From the NCBI RefSeq assembly GCF_965657105.1, contig NZ_CBFHNB010000086.1, positions 1 through 6,009 on the forward strand: a DNA stretch of 6,009 nt, written 5' to 3'. The position numbers and the translations under genes are program-made. Below the pieces are notes generated by a model that worked only from the letters and a program-made list of their open reading frames with translations, made no database searches and was not told the DNA's origin. Shown piece by piece: positions 5,595-6,009 of the stretch. The DNA comes from Puniceispirillum sp965657105 (lineage in GTDB: Bacteria; Pseudomonadota; Alphaproteobacteria; Puniceispirillales; Puniceispirillaceae). How positions within the stretch are numbered: position 1 is the stretch's first letter; each line of letters starts with the position of its first letter.

Positions 5595-6009
5595 GACTCA
5601 TTCGCACCCTACACAATCGGTTACATTGTCAATCACTGCACCAGCCGAAGCAGCCGCACAGCGGATCGACAAATTTCTGGCCGAACATCTGGACGATGAA
5701 GGCCAGTCTTTGTCACGAAGCCGGATCAAGGCGTTAATTCTTGATAAACGGCTTCTTGAAGATGGCCGAACCTTAGCCGATCCCTCAAGCACGGTCAAAC
5801 CCCTGTGCCACTATGCGCTGGAATTACCACCGCCTGTTGATGCCACCCCAAAGGCCGAAAACATCCCGCTTGATGTGCTGTATGAAGACGCCCATATCAT
5901 CGTGCTGAATAAACCTGCTGGCATGGTGGTGCATCCGGCTCCCGGTTCGCTGACAGGCACATTAGTCAATGCGTTGATCGCGCATTGCGGTGATAGCCTG
6001 ACCGGTATT
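5593..6009 (+). CDS. rluD: RluD-type 23S rRNA pseudouridine synthase, N-terminal part (C-terminus beyond right edge)
   Basis: RluA/RluC/RluD family enzyme that isomerises uridine to pseudouridine in 23S rRNA; RluD acts on helix 69 in late large-subunit assembly. The visible 139 residues contain an N-terminal strand SVTLSIT, an S4 RNA-binding domain from AAQRIDKFLAEHL (21-33) through SRSRIKALILDKRLLEDG (41-58), then the first part of the catalytic domain: IPLDVLYEDAHIIVLNKPAG (91-110), MVVHPAPGSLTGTLVNAL (111-128). The S4 domain excludes RluA proper. The window ends at SLTGI, just before the expected HR(L/I)DKDTSG motif holding the catalytic Asp, so activity cannot be judged here. E. coli RluD has 326 residues, so less than half is seen. 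ATG 5593 matches the family N-terminus well, although no Shine-Dalgarno is visible and the codon overlaps the divergent gene's start. RluC is the main alternative. Confidence 0.9.
   Translation, partial: MTHSHPTQSVTLSITAPAEAAAQRIDKFLAEHLDDEGQSLSRSRIKALILDKRLLEDGRTLADPSSTVKPLCHYALELPPPVDATPKAENIPLDVLYEDAHIIVLNKPAGMVVHPAPGSLTGTLVNALIAHCGDSLTGI
5606..5632 (-). promoter_or_regulatory. possible promoter for the DUF6476 gene inside the rluD coding region
   Basis: On the minus strand a perfect TTGACA (5632-5627) is followed after 15 bp by TAGGGT (5611-5606), which keeps only the key T, A and final T. The spacer is short. Transcription would begin only some 5-8 nt before the ATG at 5594, giving a nearly leaderless message, consistent with the missing Shine-Dalgarno. 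Confidence 0.25.

Overview
The window reads as chromosomal, gene-dense DNA from a Gram-negative bacterium, most likely a moderate-GC alphaproteobacterium. The evidence for Gram-negative is an outer-membrane lipoprotein (MlaA) and its periplasmic partner (MlaC). The alphaproteobacterial guess rests on the mlaA-mlaC pairing and on a small membrane protein resembling the DUF6476 family beside an RluD-type pseudouridine synthase. A marine group such as SAR116 would fit, but that is only an impression from protein style and base composition. I see no phage, transposon, CRISPR, tRNA or rRNA signature.

Layout, left to right: (1) the N-terminal 409 residues of a UvrD/PcrA superfamily 1 helicase on the minus strand, running off the left edge. 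(2) A divergent intergenic region of about 210 bp with a good sigma-70-like promoter facing right. (3) An mlaA-mlaC operon on the plus strand, whose stop and start codons overlap as TAATG. (4) A 20-bp convergent gap in which one stem-loop spans both stop codons, followed by a complete ettA (ABC-F translation factor) on the minus strand. (5) A second divergent gap of about 220 bp. (6) A 128-residue uncharacterised membrane protein on the plus strand with a YggT-like pattern. (7) A 51-bp convergent gap containing a 17-bp tandem duplication. (8) A 130-residue single-pass membrane protein on the minus strand, probably DUF6476. (9) The N-terminal 139 residues of an RluD-type pseudouridine synthase on the plus strand, cut by the right edge just before its catalytic motif. 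Genes 8 and 9 diverge with start codons that physically overlap on the palindrome CATG.

The genes are mostly housekeeping: DNA repair helicase, retrograde phospholipid transport across the periplasm, ribosome gating by cellular energy state, and 23S rRNA modification. The only true functional pair visible is mlaA-mlaC: MlaA extracts misplaced phospholipid from the outer membrane and MlaC carries it to an inner-membrane MlaFEDB complex, whose genes are not in this window. I found no convincing undescribed multi-gene system. The best places for a second look are the overlapping divergent start codons, the YggT-like orphan and the two small membrane proteins flanking the tandem repeat.
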